Shown: positions 27,269-35,061 of the stretch, piece by piece
Layout: each line of letters begins with the position of its first letter
Numbering within the stretch: position 1 is the first letter of the stretch
From: Clostridia bacterium
Lineage (GTDB): Bacteria > Bacillota > Clostridia > Oscillospirales > Acutalibacteraceae
Length of the DNA: 64,000 nt
Assembly: GCA_017428525.1 (NCBI GenBank)
Contig: JAFRQQ010000018.1
Coordinates: 1-64,000, forward strand
Direction of reading: 5' to 3'
Made by a program: the position numbers and the translations under genes
The notes under the pieces: generated by a model
The model's database searches: none
Told to the model about the DNA's origin: nothing
The model's input: only the letters and a program-made list of their open reading frames with translations

Positions 27269-29319
27269 ACTTCCTCCCGCCGCTGCAGGCCGCTGCGGAT
27301 CTGCTGCATGAGCGCCGAGCGCTCCAGATCCACCTTGGGGGCGTTTTCCGTGACGGACACACAGTTCAGCTCGTCAACGGACAGAATCCCCATTTCCAGC
27401 ATGATCTCGACCGTTGCCGCGATGGCGGGATACCGCCCGCCGTCGTCGCCCAGCCGCACGCAGAGCTGCTCATAGGCGCGATCCCGCAGCGGACGCTGCC
27501 GGATGCTTTTGAACACCTCGATCTGCAGCGAACGCTCCGGCAGCAGCTGTGCCGCCTGCGCGGCGGTCAACGGCTGCCCGCGCTGAAGCAGCGCAACCAG
27601 GCGCATGCCGTCGAGCACCTTCTGCTCCTGCGTGACGGCAGGCCGCATGGCGCGCACAATGACGGAAATGCGCGTTTCTCCATTATAAACATTGCGGTCC
27701 AGATTGACCGCGAGATCCACCAGATCGCCGCGCTCGTAGGGGAACTGTTTTTCGGGCATGCCGAAATAAACCACCCCCGTGCGCGCGCCGTTTTTGGACA
27801 CGACCATGCGCATGTGCCGCCCCTCGGAGACCGGACTGATCTCCTCCAGCCGCACGCCGAACAGCCCGAAGCAGGGCTGCGGGTTGCCTGCTCCGAAGGG
27901 CTCGAGCACGGACAGCGCATCCAGCAGATCGAGCGAAATCGCCTGCGGCTGCAGCCGGCAGTCAATGTGCTGCACCGGGAAGGGCAGCGTCTGCGCCGCG
28001 GCGTAGGCGTTGATGCGCGCGCGGAACTCCGCGATCCTCGATGTCTGCAGCCCCAGCCCGGCGGCCAGCGGATGCCCGCCGTAATGCGTCAGACAGTCGG
28101 CGGCGGACGAAATCGCGTCATAGACGGAAAAACCCTCGATGCTGCGGCAGGAGCCGCGCGCCGTTTCGCCGTCCCGCGCGATCACAATGCAGGGGCGCCC
28201 GAAGCGTTCGACCATCCGCGCGGCCACAATGCCGATCACGCCCTGATGCCAGCCCTCGCCGTCGACGATGAGGACCGGATCCTTCAGCAGCGCCGGTTCG
28301 GCGGCAAGCCGGGAAAGCACCTGACGGAAAATCTCCGTTTCGGTGCGCTGACGTTCCGAATTCATAGCCTGAATCTCCGCTGCCAGCTGCGCAGCGGTCT
28401 CTTCATCTTCACAAAGCAGCAGCTCCAGCGCCTTTTCGGCCGAACCCATGCGCCCCGCGGCGTTGATGCGCGGGCAGAGCGTAAAGGCGGCCGAGGACGC
28501 GGTGAACGCGCGGTCGCCCATGCCGGCCGCTGACGCAAGCGCCGTCAGGCCGGGACGCGGCTCGGCGTTCATCAGCGCCAGTCCGCGCTGCACCATGACG
28601 CGGTTTTCGCCGGTGAGCGAGACCACGTCGCCGATCGTGCCGAGCGCCACAAGATCGCCGTATTCCGAAAGCAGCATGTCGGCTTCCCCGCCCTCAAGCG
28701 CGCAGACCAGCTGAAACGCGACGCCCACGCCGGCCATTTCCTTGAAGGGGCTCGGGCAGTCGGGCCGGTGGGGATCCACGACCGCCACGGCGTCCGGCAG
28801 CTGCGCGCCGGCCTTGTGATGATCGGTCACGACCAGATCGATGTCCAGCTGCCTGCAGCGCTGCGCTTCCTCCAGCGCGGAAACGCCGTTATCCACGGTC
28901 ACAATCAGCTTCACGCCCAGTTCGCACAGCTGCTCGACAGCGGAAACGCTCAGGCCGTAGCCCTCCGTCATACGGTCGGGAATATAGCGGATCACATTCG
29001 CGCCGCGCGCCTCCAGATAGGAATACAGCAGCACGGTCGCCGTCACGCCGTCGGCGTCGTAATCGCCGAAAACGCAGATGCTTTCGAAGCGGTCGATCGC
29101 CTGATTGATGCGCTGGGCGGCCGCCGACATATCCTTCATGGAGAAGGGATCGAAGGTCAGCGGCGGATCCGGATCAAAAAACACTTCCAGCGCCTCCCGC
29201 GGCATCGTGCCGTGGGCGGTGACGAGCAGCGCCGCAAACGGGTCCACGCCCAGCTCCTGCGCAATCTGCGCGGCGGCGTCCTTATCGCATTTTGCGACCT
29301 GCCATTGTTTGCGGATCAT
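27265..29319 (-). CDS. recJ: Single-stranded-DNA-specific exonuclease RecJ
   Basis: A 684-residue DHH/DHHA1 exonuclease. FGDYDADGVTAT (motif I), VTVDNG, VTDHHKAG (the DHH motif) and the DPHRPDCPSPF block come in order, followed by the DHHA1 domain with NPQPCFGL-like sequence and an OB fold. It degrades ssDNA 5'-3' in recombination and mismatch repair. It is the first gene of the 13-kb minus-strand run, with its own promoter at about 29400-29428. A GGGAGG site precedes the ATG. Confidence 0.95.
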   Translation of the reverse strand: MIRKQWQVAKCDKDAAAQIAQELGVDPFAALLVTAHGTMPREALEVFFDPDPPLTFDPFSMKDMSAAAQRINQAIDRFESICVFGDYDADGVTATVLLYSYLEARGANVIRYIPDRMTEGYGLSVSAVEQLCELGVKLIVTVDNGVSALEEAQRCRQLDIDLVVTDHHKAGAQLPDAVAVVDPHRPDCPSPFKEMAGVGVAFQLVCALEGGEADMLLSEYGDLVALGTIGDVVSLTGENRVMVQRGLALMNAEPRPGLTALASAAGMGDRAFTASSAAFTLCPRINAAGRMGSAEKALELLLCEDEETAAQLAAEIQAMNSERQRTETEIFRQVLSRLAAEPALLKDPVLIVDGEGWHQGVIGIVAARMVERFGRPCIVIARDGETARGSCRSIEGFSVYDAISSAADCLTHYGGHPLAAGLGLQTSRIAEFRARINAYAAAQTLPFPVQHIDCRLQPQAISLDLLDALSVLEPFGAGNPQPCFGLFGVRLEEISPVSEGRHMRMVVSKNGARTGVVYFGMPEKQFPYERGDLVDLAVNLDRNVYNGETRISVIVRAMRPAVTQEQKVLDGMRLVALLQRGQPLTAAQAAQLLPERSLQIEVFKSIRQRPLRDRAYEQLCVRLGDDGGRYPAIAATVEIMLEMGILSVDELNCVSVTENAPKVDLERSALMQQIRSGLQRREEV

Positions 29320-29399
29320 GATCTCGCCTCCCTTCCCGCCGAATACGGCTGAATTTAAAATAATATCAAATAATTAGAATAGATTTTATTATTCTATAT

Positions 29400-29428
29400 A
29401 GTATATCATTTTATAGGAAAGAATGCAA
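29400..29428 (-). promoter_or_regulatory. Promoter of recJ
   Basis: Minus-strand TTGCAT (complement of 29423-29428), 17-nt spacer, TATACT (complement of 29400-29405), in a very AT-rich stretch, 80 nt upstream of the recJ start and downstream of the candidate ncRNA terminator. Confidence 0.65.
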
Positions 29429-29445
29429 GGCTTTCCGGCAAATTC

Positions 29446-29550
29446 GAAAAAGAAAAATGAACAATGCATCTTCACACGGGCAGCGCCGACAATCGGCTCT
29501 TGCAAAGCGAACAAAGACGCCGCGCCGCATGAAATTCTGCATTGTTCATT
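29446..29550 (-). terminator. Terminator hairpin of the candidate ncRNA
   Basis: A perfect 13-bp stem (29456-29468 with 29538-29550) extends inward through G-U pairs and encloses a small GCCGA/TCGGC hairpin. It is followed on the minus strand by a T-rich tract (complement of 29446-29457). The plus side has no U-tract. Confidence 0.65.
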
Positions 29551-29654
29551 CTCAGAAAAGGATACCCCCATGCGCAAGTCGAGATATCCCCGGACCGGCG
29601 GCCGCGCGGGCCCCGGCTGTGCGCCCTTCCGGGGCGAACCGCCGCGGAAAAGGC
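29446..29654 (-). ncRNA. Candidate structured noncoding RNA, family unknown
   Basis: A 493-bp gap between recJ and the surface-protein gene has no credible ORF but holds a complete transcription unit. A perfect consensus promoter predicts a start near 29654. The first 100 nt are extremely GC-rich and can fold, for example CCCCGGA with TCCGGGG, and GGATATC with GGTATCC. The last 100 nt make a long hairpin: 29456-29468 pairs perfectly with 29538-29550 and continues inward. On the minus strand TTTTTCTTTTT follows. The product would be about 209 nt. I do not recognise 6S, SRP, RNase P or tmRNA signatures. recJ has a separate promoter, so this is not simply its leader. Confidence 0.6.
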
Positions 29655-29660
29655 ACCCAT

Positions 29661-29689
29661 ATTATACACGTTTTTTCGTCATCTGTCAA
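29661..29689 (-). promoter_or_regulatory. Perfect consensus sigma-A promoter of the candidate ncRNA
   Basis: Minus-strand TTGACA (complement of 29684-29689), exactly 17 nt, TATAAT (complement of 29661-29666). Twelve of twelve consensus positions at optimal spacing is expected for abundant stable RNAs. Confidence 0.8.
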
Positions 29690-29741
29690 TCTTCTTTTTC
29701 TTTTCGTGCGATGCCGCCGGGTTTTTCACGGCAAAAAGGAA

Positions 29742-29775
29742 GAACCTGCAGACGGTTTTCGCCGTCCGCAGGTTC
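29742..29775 (-). terminator. Terminator of the surface-protein gene
   Basis: GAACCTGC and GCAGGTTC arms with additional GACGG/CCGTC pairing are followed by TTCCTTTTT on the minus strand, 40 nt past the stop at 29813. Confidence 0.75.
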
Positions 29776-29812
29776 GGATTTCAATTGCTGTTTTTGTGCA
29801 GATGCGCGCAGG

Positions 29813-31993
29813 TTACGCCGCGTGGAAATAGGCGTCCGCCCGCTGAGAATAGACGGCCAGCGCCTTGGCGGCATTCGCGAGCGCCGGTGCGGTATCGGGG
29901 TTGTTCAGCGCCTTGTATGCATAGCTCAGCGCCGAATAGCTCCACACGTTGACCGGCGTATCGCCGCTTCCGTCAAAGATCTCCACGGTATAGGTCTTGC
30001 CCAGATTGCCGGACTGAATATTTGACAGCTCCACATAATACAGGCTGCCGTTGGCCACCGGGGTCAGGATCACGCCGCCGCACAGGAAGGTGAAGTCGTC
30101 AACGGTCTTGCCCGCGGGCACGGTGAAATAGTGGCGGATCGCCGTCGTTGTCTGCAGCACCAGGCTCGAGCCGTAATAAGCCACACCGTCTGCGGTATCC
30201 GTGATCTGCGCGGCATAGTCTGCCAGGGACGCGGCGGTCACATCTGCCATGGGCGTGTCATCCGCCAGCGGATGGATCACGAAATCGGGATCGTAGTTGA
30301 GCAGCGCATTCGCATAATAGCCGTAGGTGGCGATCGCACTCATGAGCGCCATGAGCTTCTGATTGTTCTGCGTGGCGGGATTCGTCGTGGCTTCGGTCAG
30401 ATAATCATGGACGGAATAGCTGATCGGGTCGCTCATGTCGTCCCCGTTGTGAATCGCGCCGGTGATCTTCATATCGATCTGCGCGGAATGCACGCTGCAG
30501 GTGAATCTGTAATAGACCTTGCCGTCCTGCACATAGTAATTATCCAAATCGATCGGCACGGTGCGCGCGGCGCCGTTCACGATAAACTCTGCATAGGCGT
30601 CGTTGGACGCATTCGGGATCTCCGCAAAGAAATTCACGCCGATATCGCCGTCCAGGCTCAGGGAATGGTAGGCGATCGTGATGGGCGCCGCCGGCGTCCA
30701 CTTGGCAAAGAGCATGAAGCTCTCGTCAATCGGCAGGGAGGAATCCCAGGGCTCCATATAGTCATCCAGGCCGGAGCCTTCCCAGTCTGCATAAAGCGCA
30801 ACCAGACTGACGGGCAGGTAATCATCCTCATCTTCATCATAGATATAGGCGATCGGCATGCCGTTGAGGTCGAAATCCCAGATGCAGTCGTCCGTATCCA
30901 CCGGACGATACCAGCCGCCGAAAATATAGCCGGTCCGCGTGGGATCCTCCGGCTCATCCGCAAAGCCGTCAAAATCAACAGTCTGTGAAGTATAAACATC
31001 GAGCGGAACAATCGAGGTCACAAACTGAACGGTGTACATCTCGGGGATCAGCTGCTCTTCCCACGTCGCATAATAATCCTGATCAAAATCATACATCAGG
31101 TCGCTCGGGACCGGATCCCAGCCGAGGAAATTGTAGCCGTCCCGCACGGGATTCACTTCGGGCAGGGTGATCGGATCGCCCTCGAGCAATTCATAAACAA
31201 CGTCATCCGTGCTGCCGTTGATATTTCCGCCCTCCAGATGGAAGGTCACGGTGTAGAGCGGCGCCCACTGCGCGGTGAAATACAGGGAGGAGGCGGGCAT
31301 TTCATCGGGAACGACGTCATCCCAGCCCATGAAGATGTAGCCGGGACGGATGGGATCCTCCGGCGCACCGATCGGCGCGCCTTCGAACAGCCCCTCGTAA
31401 ACCAACGGATCAGAGCTGCCGTTGATCGTGCCGCCGTTGGGGTCGAAGGTCAGGGAGTTGGTTTCGGTCAGCCACTGCGCGGTGAAGTAGAGATCCTCCG
31501 CAGGCATATAGGCGGGCACTTCCGCACCCCAGCCCATAAAGACGTAGCCGGGGTTGGAGAAGTCATACTCCTGCGGCACGTAGATCGGTTCGCCCGGAAG
31601 AAGCTCCTGGCAAAGATCGTCCATATTGCCCAGGTAATCCGCGCCTGCCGGGTCAAAGACCACAGAATAGGTCTGCGGCGGCAGGATTTCCCAGGTCGCC
31701 CAGTACTCCTGATCCGCATTGCCCATGTATTCGCTCGGTTCCGGCGTCCAGCCTGCGAAGATATAGTCTTCCTTGATGGGATCCGGCGGGGGAATGATCG
31801 GATCGCCTTCTGCAAACACATAGGTAACGTCGTCCGTGCTGTCGTTGATGCTGCCGCCCGCGAGATGGAAAGTCGCGGTGTGATTCAGCGGCTCATCCAG
31901 CGCGAACGGGGTGACGGTTCCCGTTGTGAGCAGACCGACCGTCATCAGAAGCGCCAGCAGAAGGGACATGCTTCTCTTGAATGTTTTCTTCAT
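29813..31993 (-). CDS. Secreted protein with Listeria-Bacteroides (Flg_new) repeats
   Basis: This 726-residue exported protein has a signal peptide with basic start and hydrophobic core, ending near the Pro-Phe-Ala at about residue 30. Five beta-grasp repeats of about 65-75 residues follow, each with V/A-T-F-x-x-x-G-G-x-I-N, a GDPI-like turn, GYxFxGW and a final Y-x-A-x-W (about 35-410), plus a partial sixth. These are InlB-B/Flg_new-type repeats. The C-terminal 280 residues begin with SLSLDGDIGVNFFAE and are a separate domain that I cannot name. No LPXTG or SLH anchor is seen. Start is ATG 31993, with GAGG 9 nt upstream. Adhesion or matrix role is inferred. Confidence 0.8.
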   Translation of the reverse strand: MKKTFKRSMSLLLALLMTVGLLTTGTVTPFALDEPLNHTATFHLAGGSINDSTDDVTYVFAEGDPIIPPPDPIKEDYIFAGWTPEPSEYMGNADQEYWATWEILPPQTYSVVFDPAGADYLGNMDDLCQELLPGEPIYVPQEYDFSNPGYVFMGWGAEVPAYMPAEDLYFTAQWLTETNSLTFDPNGGTINGSSDPLVYEGLFEGAPIGAPEDPIRPGYIFMGWDDVVPDEMPASSLYFTAQWAPLYTVTFHLEGGNINGSTDDVVYELLEGDPITLPEVNPVRDGYNFLGWDPVPSDLMYDFDQDYYATWEEQLIPEMYTVQFVTSIVPLDVYTSQTVDFDGFADEPEDPTRTGYIFGGWYRPVDTDDCIWDFDLNGMPIAYIYDEDEDDYLPVSLVALYADWEGSGLDDYMEPWDSSLPIDESFMLFAKWTPAAPITIAYHSLSLDGDIGVNFFAEIPNASNDAYAEFIVNGAARTVPIDLDNYYVQDGKVYYRFTCSVHSAQIDMKITGAIHNGDDMSDPISYSVHDYLTEATTNPATQNNQKLMALMSAIATYGYYANALLNYDPDFVIHPLADDTPMADVTAASLADYAAQITDTADGVAYYGSSLVLQTTTAIRHYFTVPAGKTVDDFTFLCGGVILTPVANGSLYYVELSNIQSGNLGKTYTVEIFDGSGDTPVNVWSYSALSYAYKALNNPDTAPALANAAKALAVYSQRADAYFHAA

Positions 31994-32111
31994 ATTTCGC
32001 ATCCTCATTTCATGATAGATTTATCAAATTGTCTGCACCGAACGCCCTTGCGCCTGCGGCACGTATTTTAAGCGGCGGCCAGGCCTTCCGCGCAAACAAT
32101 TACCCGATTCA

Positions 32112-32139
32112 ATTATAACGAAAAACCCTCGTTCGTCAA
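32112..32139 (-). promoter_or_regulatory. Promoter of the surface-protein gene
   Basis: Minus-strand TTGACG (complement of 32134-32139), 16-nt spacer, TATAAT (complement of 32112-32117), giving an untranslated leader of about 110 nt. Confidence 0.65.
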
Positions 32140-32636
32140 TCCTGCCTGCCGTTTGATTCGAACACTTTTTCACCTTCCGGTCTGCATGCGCATGGTTCGC
32201 CCGCGGCGGCGCTTTCCCCGGCCAGCCGTTCGGCCAACGCGGCTTTCAGCCTTTCATACCGCTGTCTCTTTTCCTCCTTGGCGAAGTGCACCGCGCGCGC
32301 CTGCACCGGGCAGCGCGCATAATCCAGCGCCGCATCGCCGAACTGCGCGCTCGTCAGATCGAAAACGCACTCGCCGACCACGTTGAAGCAATGATAATTG
32401 CCGTCGCCCAGCGGGATGCCGCGCACCTCGCCGCCGAAATAATCCTGCATCAGGAAGGCGGTCACGGAGCACTGCCCCTTGGTCGGATTCTCCGGGCTCC
32501 AGTCCGCCCGCATACGCGGCGCACAGGTTTCCGGATTCCAGAGCGTCAGCAGCAGTTCATAGTAATCCTCCGGCGTGAGCCCGCGTGCGTCCCGAAGCGT
32601 CTGCGCGTTCCGGCTGTAAAATCGTTCCCGCGTCAT
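32136..32636 (-). CDS. Uncharacterised protein, YunG-like
   Basis: A 166-residue soluble protein. The central stretch GQCSVTAFLMQDYFGGEVRG ... NYHCFNVV ... VFDLTSAQF has a Cys followed by a His and an Asp in the spacing of papain/transglutaminase-like folds, and resembles YunG-family proteins of unknown function. A catalytic Cys-His-Asp triad is possible but unproven. The N-terminal region is helical and the last 30 residues are probably disordered. It overlaps the upstream acyltransferase-like gene by 4 bp, so the two probably act together. Confidence 0.6.
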   Translation of the reverse strand: MTRERFYSRNAQTLRDARGLTPEDYYELLLTLWNPETCAPRMRADWSPENPTKGQCSVTAFLMQDYFGGEVRGIPLGDGNYHCFNVVGECVFDLTSAQFGDAALDYARCPVQARAVHFAKEEKRQRYERLKAALAERLAGESAAAGEPCACRPEGEKVFESNGRQD

Positions 32637-33916
32637 GAGCTCTTTTTGGGCAGGACCGTGTAGGCAAGATTGCGGTCGAAGCCGCCGAATTCCCTGTATT
32701 CGATGCCGACCTCCCGCATCGCTTCGCAGAAGGCGTCATAGAATTTGTGGTCCGGGTTCATCTCCATAAAGGTCAGATAGAATTTATCGCGCAGTGTGTT
32801 GACCTCCACCATCAGATGGCCGTCCGTAATGCAGTGGATGCGCGCGATATAGTCCTCCAGCCCGGCCCAGTCCTCCTTGCCGACATAACTGATCAGGAAG
32901 GAGCCGACCGGGGGCTTTGTGAAGGAGCTGTGGCTCGTGGCATAGAGCTTCTTCTTTGCCAGCCCCTTGACCGTATCGATGCCGGATTTGGAGCGATAGG
33001 TAGCGCGGAAGGATTCCACGCTGAATTCCGGCTGCATCTGCAGATACATCATGCTGCGCGTGATCGTGCTCAGATACTCGATATCTCTGGTTTCCAGCTC
33101 GCGCGGATAATAGACCGAGAGCAGGCGGATCAGATCGTGATATGTTTCCGGGCAGCCGACGTCCGCGCGGTAATTGCAGAGAATGTTGCCGCGAATGGCC
33201 TTTGCCACCGACGGCGAGGTCACCTTGCACAGCGCACGGAACATCAGCGAGGAAAGGATGGAATTCGGGCTGCCGTCATTGCTGCGGGCATATTTCATGA
33301 AGTCCTTCGTCTGCAGCTCAAGCTCGAAATAGCGGCAATCCTTAAACGGCGTTTTCAGGATCTGCCGCGCATAATCCGCGGCGGGAATATAGCAGAAATC
33401 CTTTTTCACCGTGCCGACCGGCGGATCGTTCGGCAGCTTGTCGGGATCGGGATAATCGGTTTCGCCCGGCGCAAAGGGCGTGTCGGCCGTTTTGATATTC
33501 CCCTTCTCGGGCGTGACGCCGAAGGCCTCCTGCACATAATGATAGAGCGTGCTCTTGATCCAGAACATCACGCCGCAGCCGCCGCACAGGCCGTGATACA
33601 TATTGAAATAGATCGTGTCGCCTTCATATTCGATGCTGCACAGATGGAAATTCACCTCCGCTGCACCCAGGCGGGTGTGCGCGGACGTTGCCGGCGCAAC
33701 GGTCAGCGGGCGCGGATTCTCAATCAGATCGATCGAGCCGTCTGCGTGCAGCTTGATTTCCTTTGCGTAGTAAGGAAAGCGCTTGATCGCAATCTGCGCC
33801 GCCTTCTTGAGCGCGGTGACGTTGATCGGCGCGGTCATGACCAGCTTGATGCGGATATTGTAGGTGATGAATTTGTTTGCTTCATACAGCAGATAGCTGT
33901 CGGGATTCTGTTTCAT
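32633..33916 (-). CDS. Condensation-domain-like acyltransferase (COG4908 type)
   Basis: A 427-residue protein with the layout of the chloramphenicol-acetyltransferase/condensation superfamily. An N-terminal half opens with YLLYEANKFITYNIRIKLVM. The position of the HHxxxDG catalytic motif is occupied by YHGLCGG (about 128-134), keeping His but not the second His or Asp. A C-terminal half has PPVGSFLISYVG. Such stand-alone proteins may esterify alcohols or amines with acyl-CoA; this one may be altered or inactive. Start is ATG 33916 with GGGAGAGG just upstream; the longer frame to 33976 lies over the promoter region. Confidence 0.6.
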   Translation of the reverse strand: MKQNPDSYLLYEANKFITYNIRIKLVMTAPINVTALKKAAQIAIKRFPYYAKEIKLHADGSIDLIENPRPLTVAPATSAHTRLGAAEVNFHLCSIEYEGDTIYFNMYHGLCGGCGVMFWIKSTLYHYVQEAFGVTPEKGNIKTADTPFAPGETDYPDPDKLPNDPPVGTVKKDFCYIPAADYARQILKTPFKDCRYFELELQTKDFMKYARSNDGSPNSILSSLMFRALCKVTSPSVAKAIRGNILCNYRADVGCPETYHDLIRLLSVYYPRELETRDIEYLSTITRSMMYLQMQPEFSVESFRATYRSKSGIDTVKGLAKKKLYATSHSSFTKPPVGSFLISYVGKEDWAGLEDYIARIHCITDGHLMVEVNTLRDKFYLTFMEMNPDHKFYDAFCEAMREVGIEYREFGGFDRNLAYTVLPKKSS

Positions 33917-33988
33917 GCCCTCTCCCCTTTTCTTCCTTTTTCCGTCGTCGGGGCCTGCGCTGCCCGTTGACTGCATTTTTACAGAATA

Positions 33989-34017
33989 ATTATATCATAA
34001 GTTGCGGCGCAATTCAA
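33989..34017 (-). promoter_or_regulatory. Promoter of the acyltransferase-like operon
   Basis: Minus-strand TTGAAT (complement of 34012-34017), 17 nt, TATAAT (complement of 33989-33994). Back-to-back with the ROK kinase promoter. Confidence 0.65.
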
Positions 34018-34063
34018 CTGCGGATTTTGTCCCGCGCCGACAAAAAAACGCTGCATTTTCTCC

Positions 34064-34092
34064 TTGAACCGCCGGCAAAAAAGAGGTATAAT
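34064..34092 (+). promoter_or_regulatory. Promoter of the ROK kinase-mannosidase operon
   Basis: TTGAAC (34064-34069), 17-nt spacer, TATAAT (34087-34092), 12 nt before an AAAGGAGG ribosome site. Confidence 0.75.
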
Positions 34093-34119
34093 AGAAATCA
34101 GATGAAAGGAGGATGTGCC

Positions 34120-35061
34120 ATGCGGATTCTGGGAATCGATATCGGCGGCACCAAATGCGCCGTCGTGCTGGGAGATGAAACCGGTACGGTTTTGAAAAAG
34201 GAACAGTTCCCGACGGCAGATTGCGGCCGCACGGTCGAGCTGCTCATCGCGATTGCCCGGCAAATGGCGCCGTTTGATGCGATCGGCGTGAGCTGCGGCG
34301 GCCCGCTCGACGCGCAGCGCGGCGTGATTCTCTCCCCGCCCAACCTGCCCGGCTGGGATCATGTGGAGATCGTCCGGCTGCTGAACGAAGCGTTTCACGT
34401 GCCGGTGTATTTGAAAAACGACGCGGACGCCTGCGCGCTGGCCGAATGGCGGTTCGGCGCGGGACGCGGCGCGCAGAGCCTGATCTTCCTCTCCTTCGGC
34501 ACCGGGCTCGGCGCGGGGCTGATCCTGAACGGCCGGCTTTACAGCGGCGCGAGCGGTCTGGCCGGAGAAGTCGGGCACATCCGGCTGGCGGACTTCGGCC
34601 CGGTCGGCTACGGCAAGGCCGGCTCGTTTGAGGGCTTCTGCTCCGGCGGCGGTCTGGCGCAGCTCGGGCAGGCGGCGGCAAAGGCGCACGCGCAGACCGG
34701 CGCGCCCGTCAGCTTCGACGGCGGGGAAATCACCGCGAAAACCGTTGCCGCAGCGGCGGCGGCGGGCGATGCGGCCGCCGTGGAGGTCTTCCGGCAATGC
34801 GGCCGGATGCTCGGGCGCGGGCTTTCCGTGCTGATCGATCTGCTCAACCCCGAACGCATCATTCTGGGGAGCATTTTCGCCCGCTGCGAGGACCTGCTGC
34901 GCCCGGAAATGGAGAAGGAAATCGAAAAAGAAACCCTGCCGGCCGCCCGGCGTGCCTGCCGCATCCTGCCGGCGGCGCTCGGCGAATCGATCGGCGACGT
35001 CGGCGCGCTGTGCGCGGCGCTCTACGGGGAAGGCGAAGAGAGAAAGGAGCCCGAAGCATGA
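34120..35061 (+). CDS. ROK family sugar kinase
   Basis: A 313-residue ROK protein: GIDIGGTKCAVVLG (phosphate 1 loop), SCGGPLD, NDADACALAEWRFGAG (catalytic Asp in the N-D-A-D-A segment) and SFGTGLGAGLI. There is no DNA-binding N-terminus, so it is a kinase and not a repressor. The CxCGxxGCxE zinc motif of most ROK proteins is absent; the same place reads GYGKAGSFEGFCSG. It would phosphorylate a hexose such as mannose or glucose released by the adjacent alpha-mannosidase. Start ATG 34120 follows AAAGGAGG. It overlaps the mannosidase by 4 bp. Confidence 0.88.
   Translation: MRILGIDIGGTKCAVVLGDETGTVLKKEQFPTADCGRTVELLIAIARQMAPFDAIGVSCGGPLDAQRGVILSPPNLPGWDHVEIVRLLNEAFHVPVYLKNDADACALAEWRFGAGRGAQSLIFLSFGTGLGAGLILNGRLYSGASGLAGEVGHIRLADFGPVGYGKAGSFEGFCSGGGLAQLGQAAAKAHAQTGAPVSFDGGEITAKTVAAAAAAGDAAAVEVFRQCGRMLGRGLSVLIDLLNPERIILGSIFARCEDLLRPEMEKEIEKETLPAARRACRILPAALGESIGDVGALCAALYGEGEERKEPEA

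Noticed and set aside
18838..29319. MazG plus RelA as a toxin-antitoxin or phage-defence pair
   Set aside because: Both are housekeeping forms in conserved clostridial neighbourhoods and are separated by six genes; no mazEF genes are present.
29389..29577. A 62-codon minus-strand ORF inside the candidate ncRNA
   Set aside because: Its start has no ribosome site, it runs through the terminator hairpin and the recJ promoter, and its composition is not protein-like.
29551..29654. SRP or 6S RNA identity for the candidate ncRNA, because of a CCCCGGAAGGGC segment and overall length
   Set aside because: The GGAA is not at the centre of a single long hairpin, the flanking AGCAGCC/UCAG pattern of SRP helix 8 is not matched, and the 5' and 3' ends do not pair as in 6S RNA.
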